From Earliella scabrosa (Eukaryota; Basidiomycota; Agaricomycetes; Polyporales; Polyporaceae): a stretch of 64,000 bases of DNA. Under the pieces are notes generated by a model that did not search any database, was not told the DNA's origin, and was given only the letters and a program-made list of their open reading frames with translations. Numbering within the stretch: position 1 is the first letter of the stretch; the number at the start of each line of letters is the position of its first letter. This document shows, piece by piece, positions 13,005-22,533 of this stretch. Both the position numbers and the translations under genes were made by a program. The stretch is taken from contig JABYQQ010000004.1 in the NCBI GenBank assembly GCA_022605405.1, positions 744,001-808,000 on the forward strand, read 5' to 3'.

Positions 13005-13505
13005 ATGCCAAACCCCAACGGTCGTGCTCGCACGAGCCGACCGGCTACGCCAATGGATAATCGAGCCAGGGTCTCGCGGCGGCGTGGCTCGCGTCGTCGG
13101 CCGCGGCCTGCGCCCGTAAATAAGGAGGCGGACCACGTCAGTGAGTAGTCAGCTTGCCCCTCCTGCTCCCTTCGCCTGACTGTCAAATCGCTAGTCCGTG
13201 GGTGTCATATCGGTACCGACCGTGCAGGAAGGTATGTCGGTCATCTAGCTCCATTCACCTCCGAAACCCGAGCTCATGGGGGCCTCAGATGGTGCGCGGA
13301 GCGGCCAAAGGGCGGCGTGGGCATGCTGGGTTGCGTGGTCGGGGCGACGCAAGCCTCTCGTCAACTCGTGGAAAGGATCCCGAGAGGCGCAGGTCCACCA
13401 GACTGCGGGCCGCCGGCACAGGTCCCACCGAAGGGTCGACGAACCAAGCGGGTGGCGCCCCCTCCAGGAAGACGCGGCCAACTGCTTCCTCGGGCAAGGA
13501 TGTGA
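13005..13505 (+). CDS. Possible small basic protein, three exons
   Basis: A candidate gene starts at ATG 13005 with an Arg-rich stretch (VSRRRGSRRRPRP). It can be spliced through a 54-nt intron with a CTGAC branch point (GTGAGT...CTAG, about 13140-13193) and a second intron of 57 nt (about 13233-13289). In that model the frame ends at 13505; an alternative last-exon frame ends at 13531. The sequence is low in complexity and has no recognised domain. The good splice signals are the only support, so this may not be a gene. Confidence 0.25.
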
Positions 13506-13585
13506 CACAACCCATTCGCCCCAAAAGATGACGCCTGGGGGGATCGGTGGCGGAGGTACATTCGTCTAGCCTGGCACGCTCAACG

Positions 13586-15043
13586 ATGTTCCCGCCGGAG
13601 GCCATACTGCCCGTTGAGTTGCTAGAAGAGATTTTTCATACCTCCCTTCCAACGCCCACTCCACCTCTCCAATCTACAGCCCTCGGGCGCTATGGACATC
13701 CTCTCCAGCCATGGCCTGTCCCTACAGACATCGGTCGCGCCCGGACAGCCTTAATGCTCGTGTGTAGTCACTGGGCAGGCGTCATCGCGCAGAGTGCACG
13801 GCTCTGGACCCACCTCGAACTACGCCCTTCGTCTTCCCCCGACAGCATCACGACGTTCTTGGAACGGTCACGGTCATTCCCGGTCCACGTCACTTTCTAC
13901 TTCAACTCTGTCGGCCCAGCGACCGTCGGTTACATTCCCATGGAGGAGTCTCTCACCGTCCAGTGCACCGCCTTCGACGAGCAGTTCGCCCGCTTGCGCA
14001 CCGCCGCATCCCGCTGGGCTTCCTTCACGCTTTTCGCGCAGGAGCCCGATGTGCTCCATACGGCGTTTGAAGCTCTCACCGCCAAGGTGCGCCCGCAGGA
14101 TATCGGCGCGATCGCATTCGTGCACACCGGCGACCGCCTCGTGCCTAGACAAAGCGCAATGCAATATTTGGCTCTTTTTCCTCCCCCGGCATTCAGCTCG
14201 CGCCTCGCGACCCGCATTCCCACAGGAATGTCATCGGTGTCGAACCTGGTGCTTCGAGCGTGTCGGGTGGATTGGGCCGGCCTGGCGCGAGTCGTGTCCC
14301 CCAACTTGACTACACTCTGTCTCGATCACCCCTACGACTCTATAGCTCTTTGTCGGCTGCTGCTGCTGCTTCGACCGTGCCAGGCACTGCGAGACCTGCG
14401 CATCGCTGGGGGATTTCTGCGCGTGACCCCCGAGTGGGACATGGCCGTCGACACGGAGCCGACGGTGTTCGCGCAGATGGCGCGCCTGCACCTCGCGGAC
14501 GTGGGACCAGAGCAGACCGTCGAGCTACTGCGATACCTAGTCTTGCCCAATGTCATCGCAGCTAGTTTCGACCTGCCGTACTACACGTATCCCATCGGCG
14601 GCGCGGACTACACACACATACTGTCTCTTCCTCAGACCTCGTCGTTCTGCTGGGCGAACGTAGAAAGCCTCACGCTCGCCAAGCTTGGGATCTCCCTCCC
14701 GATCTCGTCGCCGATATACCGTTCATTCTTCGATCGCTTAGTCGGCCTCACGGACGTATTTCTCGATTTTCGCACCCTCCAGATAGAGTACTGGGAGTGG
14801 TTACTCGACGCGTCCGCCACCGGCGCCCTGCCCTGTTTGTTGCACGCCACTGTCGCGGGGCTTTCTCCTTTGGAGATCCAGGACCTGATATCCGTGCGTA
14901 TACGAGCCCACCTCCCTCCTATTCACGTCTCCCTCATTCCAAACGACTATCGGTTATTGTTGGAGGACGGTTACGGCAGCCGGAAATGGCTTTGGTGGTT
15001 GCGTTCACGTACCCTTTCGTTCACTATCGTCTCCCCCTTGTAG
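13586..15043 (+). CDS. F-box-like protein
   Basis: Single-exon frame of about 485 residues. I chose ATG 13586 because the open frame upstream begins only with a GTG. The N terminus (ILPVELLEEIF, then LMLVCSHWAGVIAQ and the W of LWTHLEL) has the hydrophobic spacing of an F-box, about residues 5-70. The rest has the leucine-rich alternation typical of basidiomycete F-box proteins with degenerate LRRs (for example VSNLVLRACRVDWAGL, LTTLCLDHPYDS). F-box proteins usually bring substrates to SCF ubiquitin ligases through Skp1; that is family knowledge, not shown here. Such genes are hugely expanded in Agaricomycetes. Confidence 0.78.
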   Translation: MFPPEAILPVELLEEIFHTSLPTPTPPLQSTALGRYGHPLQPWPVPTDIGRARTALMLVCSHWAGVIAQSARLWTHLELRPSSSPDSITTFLERSRSFPVHVTFYFNSVGPATVGYIPMEESLTVQCTAFDEQFARLRTAASRWASFTLFAQEPDVLHTAFEALTAKVRPQDIGAIAFVHTGDRLVPRQSAMQYLALFPPPAFSSRLATRIPTGMSSVSNLVLRACRVDWAGLARVVSPNLTTLCLDHPYDSIALCRLLLLLRPCQALRDLRIAGGFLRVTPEWDMAVDTEPTVFAQMARLHLADVGPEQTVELLRYLVLPNVIAASFDLPYYTYPIGGADYTHILSLPQTSSFCWANVESLTLAKLGISLPISSPIYRSFFDRLVGLTDVFLDFRTLQIEYWEWLLDASATGALPCLLHATVAGLSPLEIQDLISVRIRAHLPPIHVSLIPNDYRLLLEDGYGSRKWLWWLRSRTLSFTIVSPL

Positions 15044-15467
15044 CACTCCCACACTTAATTCCCAGCCCTTCTACAACCGCCTCCTTGCCTAGTAGTATAA
15101 CTCGATCTCGCATGGTACGCATGCTCTACGTTATGGCCGCCTCTAATGACAGTGCCTCGTTACTCTACCCAGCAACTGACCTCAAGGCCCGCGTTACTGG
15201 TGACGTGTGCAGAGCGCATGCGTCCGACCGGCGGGAGGTGGAGGTGTAGCCATGCTGCTCAGACATAGAGGTTGTATCCGCTGTCGGTGCATGTCTGTTG
15301 CTGGTCGAAGGCCGCATCTGCAGGAGCGCATGCGGAGGGGTGAGGCGCCCTAGAGCTCGCGCGCGGACTCTCTGAGGCCCCAACTGGCAACTCCTACCTT
15401 GGACGACCGTATCCACATCCCATATAGTCCACCTCCTCTCGCGCGCATCACCCCCAATCCCAAGAAC

Positions 15468-16690
15468 ATGGCCGAAGTGATCGGCGAGTGAGTTGCTCAG
15501 TTCGGCCTCGCGGTATGAATGACTGAAAGAGCCCATCCCCCAGACTGCCCGTCGAACTCGAGCGGATGCTCTTGGAAGGCTATGACATGTTGAGCTTGTT
15601 GAATTGGCGGGCAGTTCGTGGGCGATATCTGTTCCAAGTCGACAGACAACTTCGCAAGGAGATGGAGAAGATTGTCAACGTCTACGTCCCGGGCCAGGCA
15701 AGTCTGCTACTGGACGCCCTTCATCGATTTCGCGCAATCATTACGGGGGAGGCGGCGATCGCTTTCCTCCTCCGTGACAGGGACTTGCTGGGGATGGATC
15801 TGGAGCTGTGCGTCGGGGAGCCAGAGGCCGAGGCATTGCACGCGTTCTTGAAGAACAATTTCGTGTTGACCAAGGTGTGTGGCCAGGACGAAGGCACGCT
15901 AGGGTACCACGGCCCCCCGGATCGCATCACAACGTACTACTGCATTATCGCCCCCCGTCGACGACGGTACATCTGTGTCGTCTCCTCGCACACTCCCAGT
16001 CCCCTCACACCGCTCACAGCCGTCAACAACACCGCGTACATGACGTTCTTTTCGCCGACAATTGTAGGATGCGCCTATCCTTCGTTGACCATGCGTCGAT
16101 GCGCCCTCATTCGCAGCGACAATGGGTTCGGTCAATGGTGGTCTCGCCGATGTGATCGACGGCGGAACCTTGGACTGGTGGTGCGCGGTCATTTTCGCCT
16201 GCACGATGATCCCAGCACCCTCCTTTTCCCGCGACTCGATCCGCCACCCCAGAGGCCAGGTATTCCAGACCAAAGATGGTGCCTAGGACACCTATACCTA
16301 TGCGCGTGCCGCGATCGCTACTTCGGCGACCCCGGGAGCTTCGTCGTCGTCCTCGACTTGCATTCATCCGGGCTGGAGTATCTGTTGTTACTCCCGGCAA
16401 GCGCGCAACAGATGGATGTGCAGGGATATGGGGAGGAGTTGTATTACACGAACGGGACGGTGCTAGTGACATGGCGTTTCCCCGGCTGGCCTGTACGGTG
16501 CATTGGCGCCTGGCAGTACTCACAGGACCTCGATGGGTTCAATACCGGCAATGCCATCCACCTTACGAACCTGCGGCATGTCACGTTGAATCTGGAGCCT
16601 CGCTTCGTCGGGGAGTATATGTTGGAGGGTCGGCGGGACATGCTCGTGGTGCGTCGGCTGACCAAACTGGTCATCGTGATACGCTACTAA
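15468..16690 (+). CDS. F-box/nucleotidyltransferase-like protein (family member 1)
   Basis: Two exons, 15468-15487 and 15544-16690, with a 56-nt intron (GTGAGT...CCCAG), encode about 388 residues. The splice joins MAVIGE-like residues (MAEVIGE) to LPVELERMLLEGYD, giving an F-box-like start. At about residues 75-105, ITGEAAIAFLLRDRDLLGMD followed by LELCVG resembles the nucleotidyltransferase core pattern hG[GS] ... Dh[DE]h, with Asp-Leu-Glu kept but Gly-Ser changed to Gly-Glu. A middle segment (AVNNTAYMTFFSPTIVGCAY) and a C-terminal β-rich part follow the same plan as the members at 17734, 19938 and 31268. Function unknown; catalytic activity is doubtful. Confidence 0.68.
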
Positions 16691-17733
16691 CTCAGCCCCC
16701 ACTAGCACGACCATTGGCGGCGACTGGATCCCTTAACCTGCTCCCTGCCCATGTCCTCTGCGGGCCGCGAGTTGTATGTATGGCACAACAGCCTGATGAC
16801 GCGTTGGTAGCTAGCAGGTTCATTCTTGGAATATACACGTGTCACAGTAGCTTGGTGTCGCAACGGACGACGGCAGGGGCCGGAGGGGTTGCGAATGAAC
16901 TCGGCCGGGAATAACTCGGCACTCGGGGGATCACGCGCGCACACATGCCAAGCAGGTTCCAACTGGATACAAAACACAGCATCGGGATCGCATGCCGCAT
17001 CGGGCGAGTGAATCTGGACATATGAAGCAAGCGGGCGCCCAGTTGACGATCGCGAGTAGCTTCTGCCGAACCACTCAGTGACAAGCGACCACGAGGTCAC
17101 TTGCCACCATGTATGCGTCCACGCAGACAGCGCCGCCCTCCCTGAGGGGGCAGTTTCGACTGTACGGCCTCTTATCAGACAAGGAGGACGGGGCACCATT
17201 TGCTGTCGTGCGCAACATTGGTTGTGCACGGCTTGATGGCTTGAACCAGGGCGCAACTGATCTTACCGATGATACCAACGATCGCCCCGGCCGCCCGCCC
17301 TCGATCAGGGGCGAACCAAGGACTGCGATAATATCGACCCTCGGGCGGCGTCCACGGGGGCCATTCATCCAATATCGATGGCACTAAGCAAGGCCAGAAG
17401 TTACACACCACGGGCTCATCGTTAATAGTCTGCATGAGCCACATTGCCCACGAATTCCGAAGACGGACAATACACGTGCGAGGCATGGGACGGGAGGCGC
17501 AATCGGCGGCATTGATGAAGGTCGGGGATACCAAAACGCCGCGAAGAGCGAGATCCCACGGCTCGTGTGTGGCCGAGCCCTTGGCCAAAGGGAGAACCGG
17601 AGAATGGGAGGCGGATACATCCTCCAGTGCCTGGCCGCCCACCGTAGTCCACATCCCTGTCGCTCGAAAGTAAGTCGGAGACCACAGTTTCACTGAGGTC
17701 GCGGTCGGTTGATTCCTACCTGCCCAGTCGCGC
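16691..17733. other. Intergenic region between two family members
   Basis: Open frames exist on both strands (the longest about 200 codons, minus strand, 17175-17795), but they overlap the next gene's start and show no recognisable domain. I see no RNA gene or repeat. Confidence 0.35.
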
Positions 17734-18693
17734 ATGTTTGACATTGCATGGCCTGCGGAGTCCTTTGTCGACGCGTGGCCAGCGGATGTATGCATCCTCG
17801 TTGTTCAGCATGCGGAAGGGGACGCCCTCGCTGCTTTGGCCGCGGCAAGTGCGCAGGGAGCGGCATTTGTCGCCGCCTGTTTATCCAAACGCACTCGCAA
17901 CTTCTTGCGCGACCGCATCTCCGACATCGACAAGTTCGCCATGGAGATATACTGCACGGGCTCGGTGCTCACAGACACAACGGCGTTGGGACTGCTCTAC
18001 CCCAGCGCGTGTACGCCAGGGAAGCTACATATTGCCTCCCCGCACTACTCCTGGTTCCACCTGGTCGCCTATCTCGTCCATTGCGAAGGGTTCTCTGCCT
18101 CGATGCGCGGAGGGACGGCTGAGCGGCCCATCGGCCGTTGGGCTGCGTTCGCTAACCTGACGAAGAACAATGTGGAAGTCGAGATCATCCAAAGCGCCAC
18201 GGATTGCCCCCTCGACGTCGTACCCTCGCTTTGGTGCACGTCGTTGATGGCCTATATGACCGCGACGACGTTCTGCGTGCCCTACGCCGAGCTGATCTCG
18301 CAACGGCGCGCCATTGTGACTCCTGTCACGAGGCGCCTTGGAACTCGGGACGCACTGAAGGTCGAGGAACAGATGGACGATCTGACGGCGAGGGGCTGGA
18401 CATTCGGGGAGGAGCCGGCGACATGGGGAGCAAATTGGGCATGCGGAGTCACTAAGTCTCCGTACTGCGCGGGTGCCAAGAGATACTATGGAGACCAGCA
18501 TTGCGCCATGGGACCTCTCGTCCCTCGGACATCGTGGAACGCACCTGTCCCTTTGCGGGTGGATCTTGCCCGCGACTACACGCTGATGTGGTGGCGAGGC
18601 GGGCAGACGTGCTCGACCTCATGCGAGGGAAGTGAGAAGAAAGTGGGTGGGGGTTGGAGAGTGACGGCTTGGGCGGCGCTCAACGGCATGTAG
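17734..18693 (+). CDS. Diverged F-box/nucleotidyltransferase-like protein (family member 2)
   Basis: Single-exon frame of 319 residues from ATG 17734. An F-box-like helical start (ADVCILVVQHAEGDALAALA, KRTRNFLRDRISDIDKFAME) is followed by IYCTGSVLTDTTALGLLY and GKLHIASPHYSWFHLVAYL, which line up in order with the ISGS-x-AL and DLxIY segments of the other members. The acidic metal-binding residues are not evident. A later segment (LWCTSLMAYMTATTFCVPY) matches the N-x-Y-M/L motif shared by the family. The C terminus is rich in Cys and Trp. No enzymatic role can be claimed. Confidence 0.62.
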   Translation: MFDIAWPAESFVDAWPADVCILVVQHAEGDALAALAAASAQGAAFVAACLSKRTRNFLRDRISDIDKFAMEIYCTGSVLTDTTALGLLYPSACTPGKLHIASPHYSWFHLVAYLVHCEGFSASMRGGTAERPIGRWAAFANLTKNNVEVEIIQSATDCPLDVVPSLWCTSLMAYMTATTFCVPYAELISQRRAIVTPVTRRLGTRDALKVEEQMDDLTARGWTFGEEPATWGANWACGVTKSPYCAGAKRYYGDQHCAMGPLVPRTSWNAPVPLRVDLARDYTLMWWRGGQTCSTSCEGSEKKVGGGWRVTAWAALNGM

Positions 18694-18947
18694 ACGTGTT
18701 GAACGTAGTACCCACAGAGCGACGAATGATACGGCACATGTGTATTCGGGTTAGCCGCGCAGGATGACGCGTGGACGGACCATGAAGACACATGGATGTT
18801 AGGCGTGCTTGCAAACCGCGCGCACGCGGGAAGGGGGCGGCAGACATGAGGAAACCAGGGTTGATTTGGCGGGAAAGTACTTAGGACATGCAGGGCATGG
18901 GGAGCTACGCACCAATTGACACCCATTACCAGACCCTGCGCGACAAA

Positions 18948-19792
18948 ATGTCCGTGACTCCCTCGACACTAGTGACTCCCTTGACACTAATCCTGCCGAC
19001 TTGGGTCCCTGAGGATGCTGCGAGGTTCGTGAGCATGCTCGTCTTCATGCGGAGACGTACTAACCTCGACGCAGACGGGCTAAAACGTGGGCCGAATATG
19101 TCAGCGTGGTCGATGGGAGGTTCGCGTTGTCGCAGGTCAAGATCGAGGACTGTGCGTGGGAGTGGTTTACGGACGCGCTCCTGATCAACAGTTCGGACGC
19201 GACGGTGCTCATCGTGGGAAACGTGATCTCTGTGGGGTATCATGCGGACTGCTGGGACGAACCGGTCTTCAAGCTGGAGCTGGAGTTCGTGCGATCAGGA
19301 GACCGAGGGGCTTTCGTCAACCTGCTGAACGCCATGCACGAACATCGTACGTGATAAGAGAAGGATGAACTCGTGCTGAAAACTCATCGCCCGACAGCCC
19401 CGATCCCACGATGGTTCACTGCCGTGAAAGAGCTACCCTCCACGCACATGCCGGTGAGTGCGTGCCAAAGCGAGAGGGAAGGAACGCTTACCAAGCTGTG
19501 CCAGACTGCTCCGCCAGCCTTTGACGGCACCGCGGGGTGTGACACGTTCGAGGCGGCCACTGCGATGGAGTTTTTGGGTGTCGCACCGTGGGACCTAGTG
19601 GTGGTCGAGACTCGTGTTGAAAGCACGGACTTGGGGACGCGCTTCAACATTGAGAGAATCATGCTGTTGGCGAGAGCGCCAGAAAAGCCGTACGAGGAGG
19701 GGGTTAATGCAGATGGCACGAGAGAGAGCACGAGACGGAGCGTAGAGGCGCGATACCACCCGCCATTGATTAGCGCGCGGCCGCGTACTTAG
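18948..19792 (+). CDS. Unknown small protein, four exons
   Basis: Four exons fit: 18948 to about 19025, about 19076-19348, about 19400-19452 and about 19504-19792. Introns are about 50 nt, and the first has a CTAAC branch point. They give about 230 residues in one frame. The central exon reads as compact β-rich sequence (TVLIVGNVISVGYHAD, VFKLELEFVRSGD) and the last as a second β-rich segment (PWDLVVVETRVES) with a disordered tail. I do not recognise a family. It lies between two same-strand members of the F-box/nucleotidyltransferase-like family, so it may belong to the same cluster. Confidence 0.55.
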
Positions 19793-19937
19793 TCGTACCC
19801 CGCCCAAGAGCGGAAGTGTGGGCCGGAGTGCCGGCGAAAAATTTGTATGCGCGTGCGACGATGTCGAACAACGTTGGACGTTGACGTTAATCTCTGCTCC
19901 CAACCGCCAATCTATCCCGAACGCTTCACCCTGGGTC

Positions 19938-20927
19938 ATGCCTGGAATCCTGCCGCACCCGCTACTACTGTGGCAACAGTTTCCCGAGCGCATTTCGGCG
20001 GGCATAGGTCAGCACTTGGACCTCCGGGACCTCATGACATTTCGGACGTGCTGCCGAACGACCCTAGGGCTGGTGGAACAAGAGCTACGTCGGACGCTGT
20101 TGAAGCTCCTCCTCGACTTCGTGGAGACACCGGAGGTGCTTGTGACCGAGGTCACTGCCTGGCGAGCATACTTCGGGGGCGACCTCGCGCAGGCCTTTAT
20201 CAGGAGAACAACAACGTCGTCGACCCAACCCCTGCAAATCTATGCCCCGCGATACCATGCATTTCTCGTGGTGGAACATCTAGAAAGCCACCACCACGCA
20301 GTCCACCGACCGCCGACCCCCGCCGAACGCTTCGAATGGGCCACACACAGGCCGAGGGACACGCTCAGCATCACACGCCTGCAAACCCCGAAGGGCATGG
20401 TGCACGTCTACACTAGCACCGAAGTCGACGCGACGTTACCCATCACCCGAAGCTGGAGCTCTCATCTCGTCAACTACGTGAACGGTGCGCATTTCGGCAG
20501 TGCATTCCCCACCCTCTTAGTGGCGGGCCGAGCTTTGCTGGGACGGCAGGCGTGGGACGAACGGAGGAGGCTGAGGGAGGCGGCGGAGCAGGGGATTGAG
20601 GTGCGGTTGGAGGTCAGGCAATGGCCAGACGTGCAGGTCGAGGGATGCGGGGCGAACAAATGGATGTGCGCGGCCCATCCGCGCAGCTTGACAGATCCAG
20701 GTGCGATGTGCGCGCGCTTTCAGCCTTTGATGGAACGTCCTCTGGGGCCGAAGGCATCGTGGCGGCTGGCCGTGCGGCCCTGTGGAGAGGGTTGTATGCA
20801 GATTCGAGTGCATACTTGGACGGCTGTGAGTCACACGCGACACTACTACTTGGGAGTGCTGACTTATGTGCCGAAGGGTCGACGGGGGCGAGCCATCCGT
20901 ACTCCACGACTGCGCAGCAAGGAGTAG
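19938..20927 (+). CDS. F-box-like family member 3 (diverged)
   Basis: Single-exon frame; ATG 19938 is preferred because the longer frame begins with GTG at 19818. About 329 residues. The start has F-box-like spacing (ISAGIGQHLDLRDLMTFRTC). The middle follows the plan of the neighbouring family: LQIYAPRYHAFLVVEHLE corresponds to the DLxIY strand, and HLVNYVNGAHFGSAFPTLL to the shared N-Y segment. The Gly-Ser motif is not evident, so it is probably a non-catalytic relative. The C-terminal half is Arg-rich with several Cys. Function unknown. Confidence 0.6.
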   Translation: MPGILPHPLLLWQQFPERISAGIGQHLDLRDLMTFRTCCRTTLGLVEQELRRTLLKLLLDFVETPEVLVTEVTAWRAYFGGDLAQAFIRRTTTSSTQPLQIYAPRYHAFLVVEHLESHHHAVHRPPTPAERFEWATHRPRDTLSITRLQTPKGMVHVYTSTEVDATLPITRSWSSHLVNYVNGAHFGSAFPTLLVAGRALLGRQAWDERRRLREAAEQGIEVRLEVRQWPDVQVEGCGANKWMCAAHPRSLTDPGAMCARFQPLMERPLGPKASWRLAVRPCGEGCMQIRVHTWTAVSHTRHYYLGVLTYVPKGRRGRAIRTPRLRSKE

Positions 20928-21204
20928 CAGGGGGGAGGACAGACGATGTGTACATAACTCGAATAACAACGATATGATACATGAAGCCGGCGGTGGGGCG
21001 GCGCCCGGATGACATGACCTTCCCGCACACGAACGGCTGCACGGGAGAATGTTGGGAGGGGAGGGGGGAGGGGGCAGGGCCTGTTGCGAAGGCTGCTTGA
21101 GGGGAGAGGGAGTACAGGGAAGGGGGTGGTGTTATCACCCTGCAGGAAACGCGGAAGCGGCGGGACATTAGGAAGCACAGCATGAATGGGAGACGAAAGG
21201 GAGA

Positions 21205-22533
21205 CTAACGGGTGTTGGGAACATACGCGCGGACAATGTTCAAGTATTGAAGGACGCGCCAAAGGGGCCGTTCGCGGATATCCCACAGACGATCTCCGAA
21301 GAGGGCGTGCTGGATGGCGTTGACGACGACGATGCCACACGAGATGCCGTCGTCAGGACTGCCGCATCGGAGCGGAGGGCCGACGGTCCACGTGCCTAGC
21401 TGAGCCGCGGTGAACCACGTTTGGAAGAGGCGGAGGTGGGCGTCGGAGGGAGGGATACCGGAAGAGTCGGCGTACCGAATGGTCCTGTCCGGGACGTTCA
21501 ACGCGAACAAGACCCATGCGTTATGATCATGCCATGGCATATAGATGGTCTGAAGGGGATCGCCGGGGTCGCGGATGCGAGCGGAGAGGTGGCGGAGAAA
21601 TGAAAAACGCGGATGGGTGTCGTACCTGGTCCACTGGTCGGGCGAAGCCTGAAAGATGTAGTAGGTGTACAGGGTGAGCACGAGTACCCGCGCATCAAGG
21701 GCGGCGTCCTGACGGATGCGCTCATTGACGGCGTCGAGCATAGCATCGAGTATGGGCCCGTAGACAGGGTCCATGCCGAGAAAGTCGGCTAGGTCCTCAG
21801 GACGAAGCCCGTACGCGGCGGTGAGAGGTTCGTCCCAAGGGATCCGTTCCAACGTGGCTAGGGCGGTGGTGACCGCGACGTAGATAGGGGCCTCTGGCCC
21901 TTCGGAGTCGTAGCGGAGCTCCGCCAGCCAGCTACGGGCACCCCGCCAACGGTCACGGGCCTCTATTGCGCGATGGAATGTCATCCACCAACCTAGAACC
22001 CACAGAGGAGTGAGGATCTCCGCGCCCATGCGGACGTCGATGAAGGACTGAGACTGGCGATCGCTGCGGAGGGTAAGAGCGTCGATGGTGGCGAGAACGT
22101 CAATTCTGGAGGGTAACTCGCGCTCCCGGAGCTCTTGGGGGTCGACTTGGGCGACTTGACGAGAAATCGCGAACGCGAGGGGGCGAGTGCGGGGTGGAAG
22201 GCCGGGGTGGGGAAGGTGGGGAAGGAGCATGAGATCTTGCACGGACAAGGATGAGGGGATTGCTGGGAGACTATATTGAGGGGGAGGAGGCAGGTCCCAG
22301 AGCGGGACTGCATTGAGGTCGGACATTGAAGCCGCGAGGAGGCAGACTTGGGAGGCGCAGGGTTCTTTGCAGGCCTGGCGCAACGACTTCGGGGAAGGGG
22401 GGTATTTGAGCAAGAGACGGCGTGACATACCACGAGGACACCGGAGCACGCGAGGCAGAAAGCGGGTATAATCAACCCAATGATGCGGGCGGCGTGAAGT
22501 ACGGTCCGAATTCGGCGTTGAGGGCGATATCAT
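21205..22533 (-). CDS. Free-standing C48 (Ulp1-like) protease homologue with degraded active site
   Basis: Frame of 442 codons from ATG 22533 (ATG 22326 is an equally plausible start). The C-terminal ~120 residues have the Ulp1 layout: an AWVLFALNVPDRTIRYADSS strand pair (usual form HW...DS) and DDGISCGIVVVNAI around the nucleophile cysteine. The residue before the conserved Trp is Ala instead of the catalytic His, and the Gln normally six residues before the Cys is not there. It therefore looks inactive or altered. The N-terminal part is proline-rich then helical, with no recognised domain. It may be a decayed or domesticated relative of the transposon-borne C48 domains at 4-12 kb, but the two are not close in sequence. 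Confidence 0.62.
   Translation of the reverse strand: MISPSTPNSDRTSRRPHHWVDYTRFLPRVLRCPRGMSRRLLLKYPPSPKSLRQACKEPCASQVCLLAASMSDLNAVPLWDLPPPPQYSLPAIPSSLSVQDLMLLPHLPHPGLPPRTRPLAFAISRQVAQVDPQELRERELPSRIDVLATIDALTLRSDRQSQSFIDVRMGAEILTPLWVLGWWMTFHRAIEARDRWRGARSWLAELRYDSEGPEAPIYVAVTTALATLERIPWDEPLTAAYGLRPEDLADFLGMDPVYGPILDAMLDAVNERIRQDAALDARVLVLTLYTYYIFQASPDQWTRYDTHPRFSFLRHLSARIRDPGDPLQTIYMPWHDHNAWVLFALNVPDRTIRYADSSGIPPSDAHLRLFQTWFTAAQLGTWTVGPPLRCGSPDDGISCGIVVVNAIQHALFGDRLWDIRERPLWRVLQYLNIVRAYVPNTR

Noticed and set aside
17175..17795. 206-codon minus-strand frame
   Set aside because: It overlaps the start of the plus-strand family member at 17734, shows no domain, and its reading is not supported by splice or start signals.
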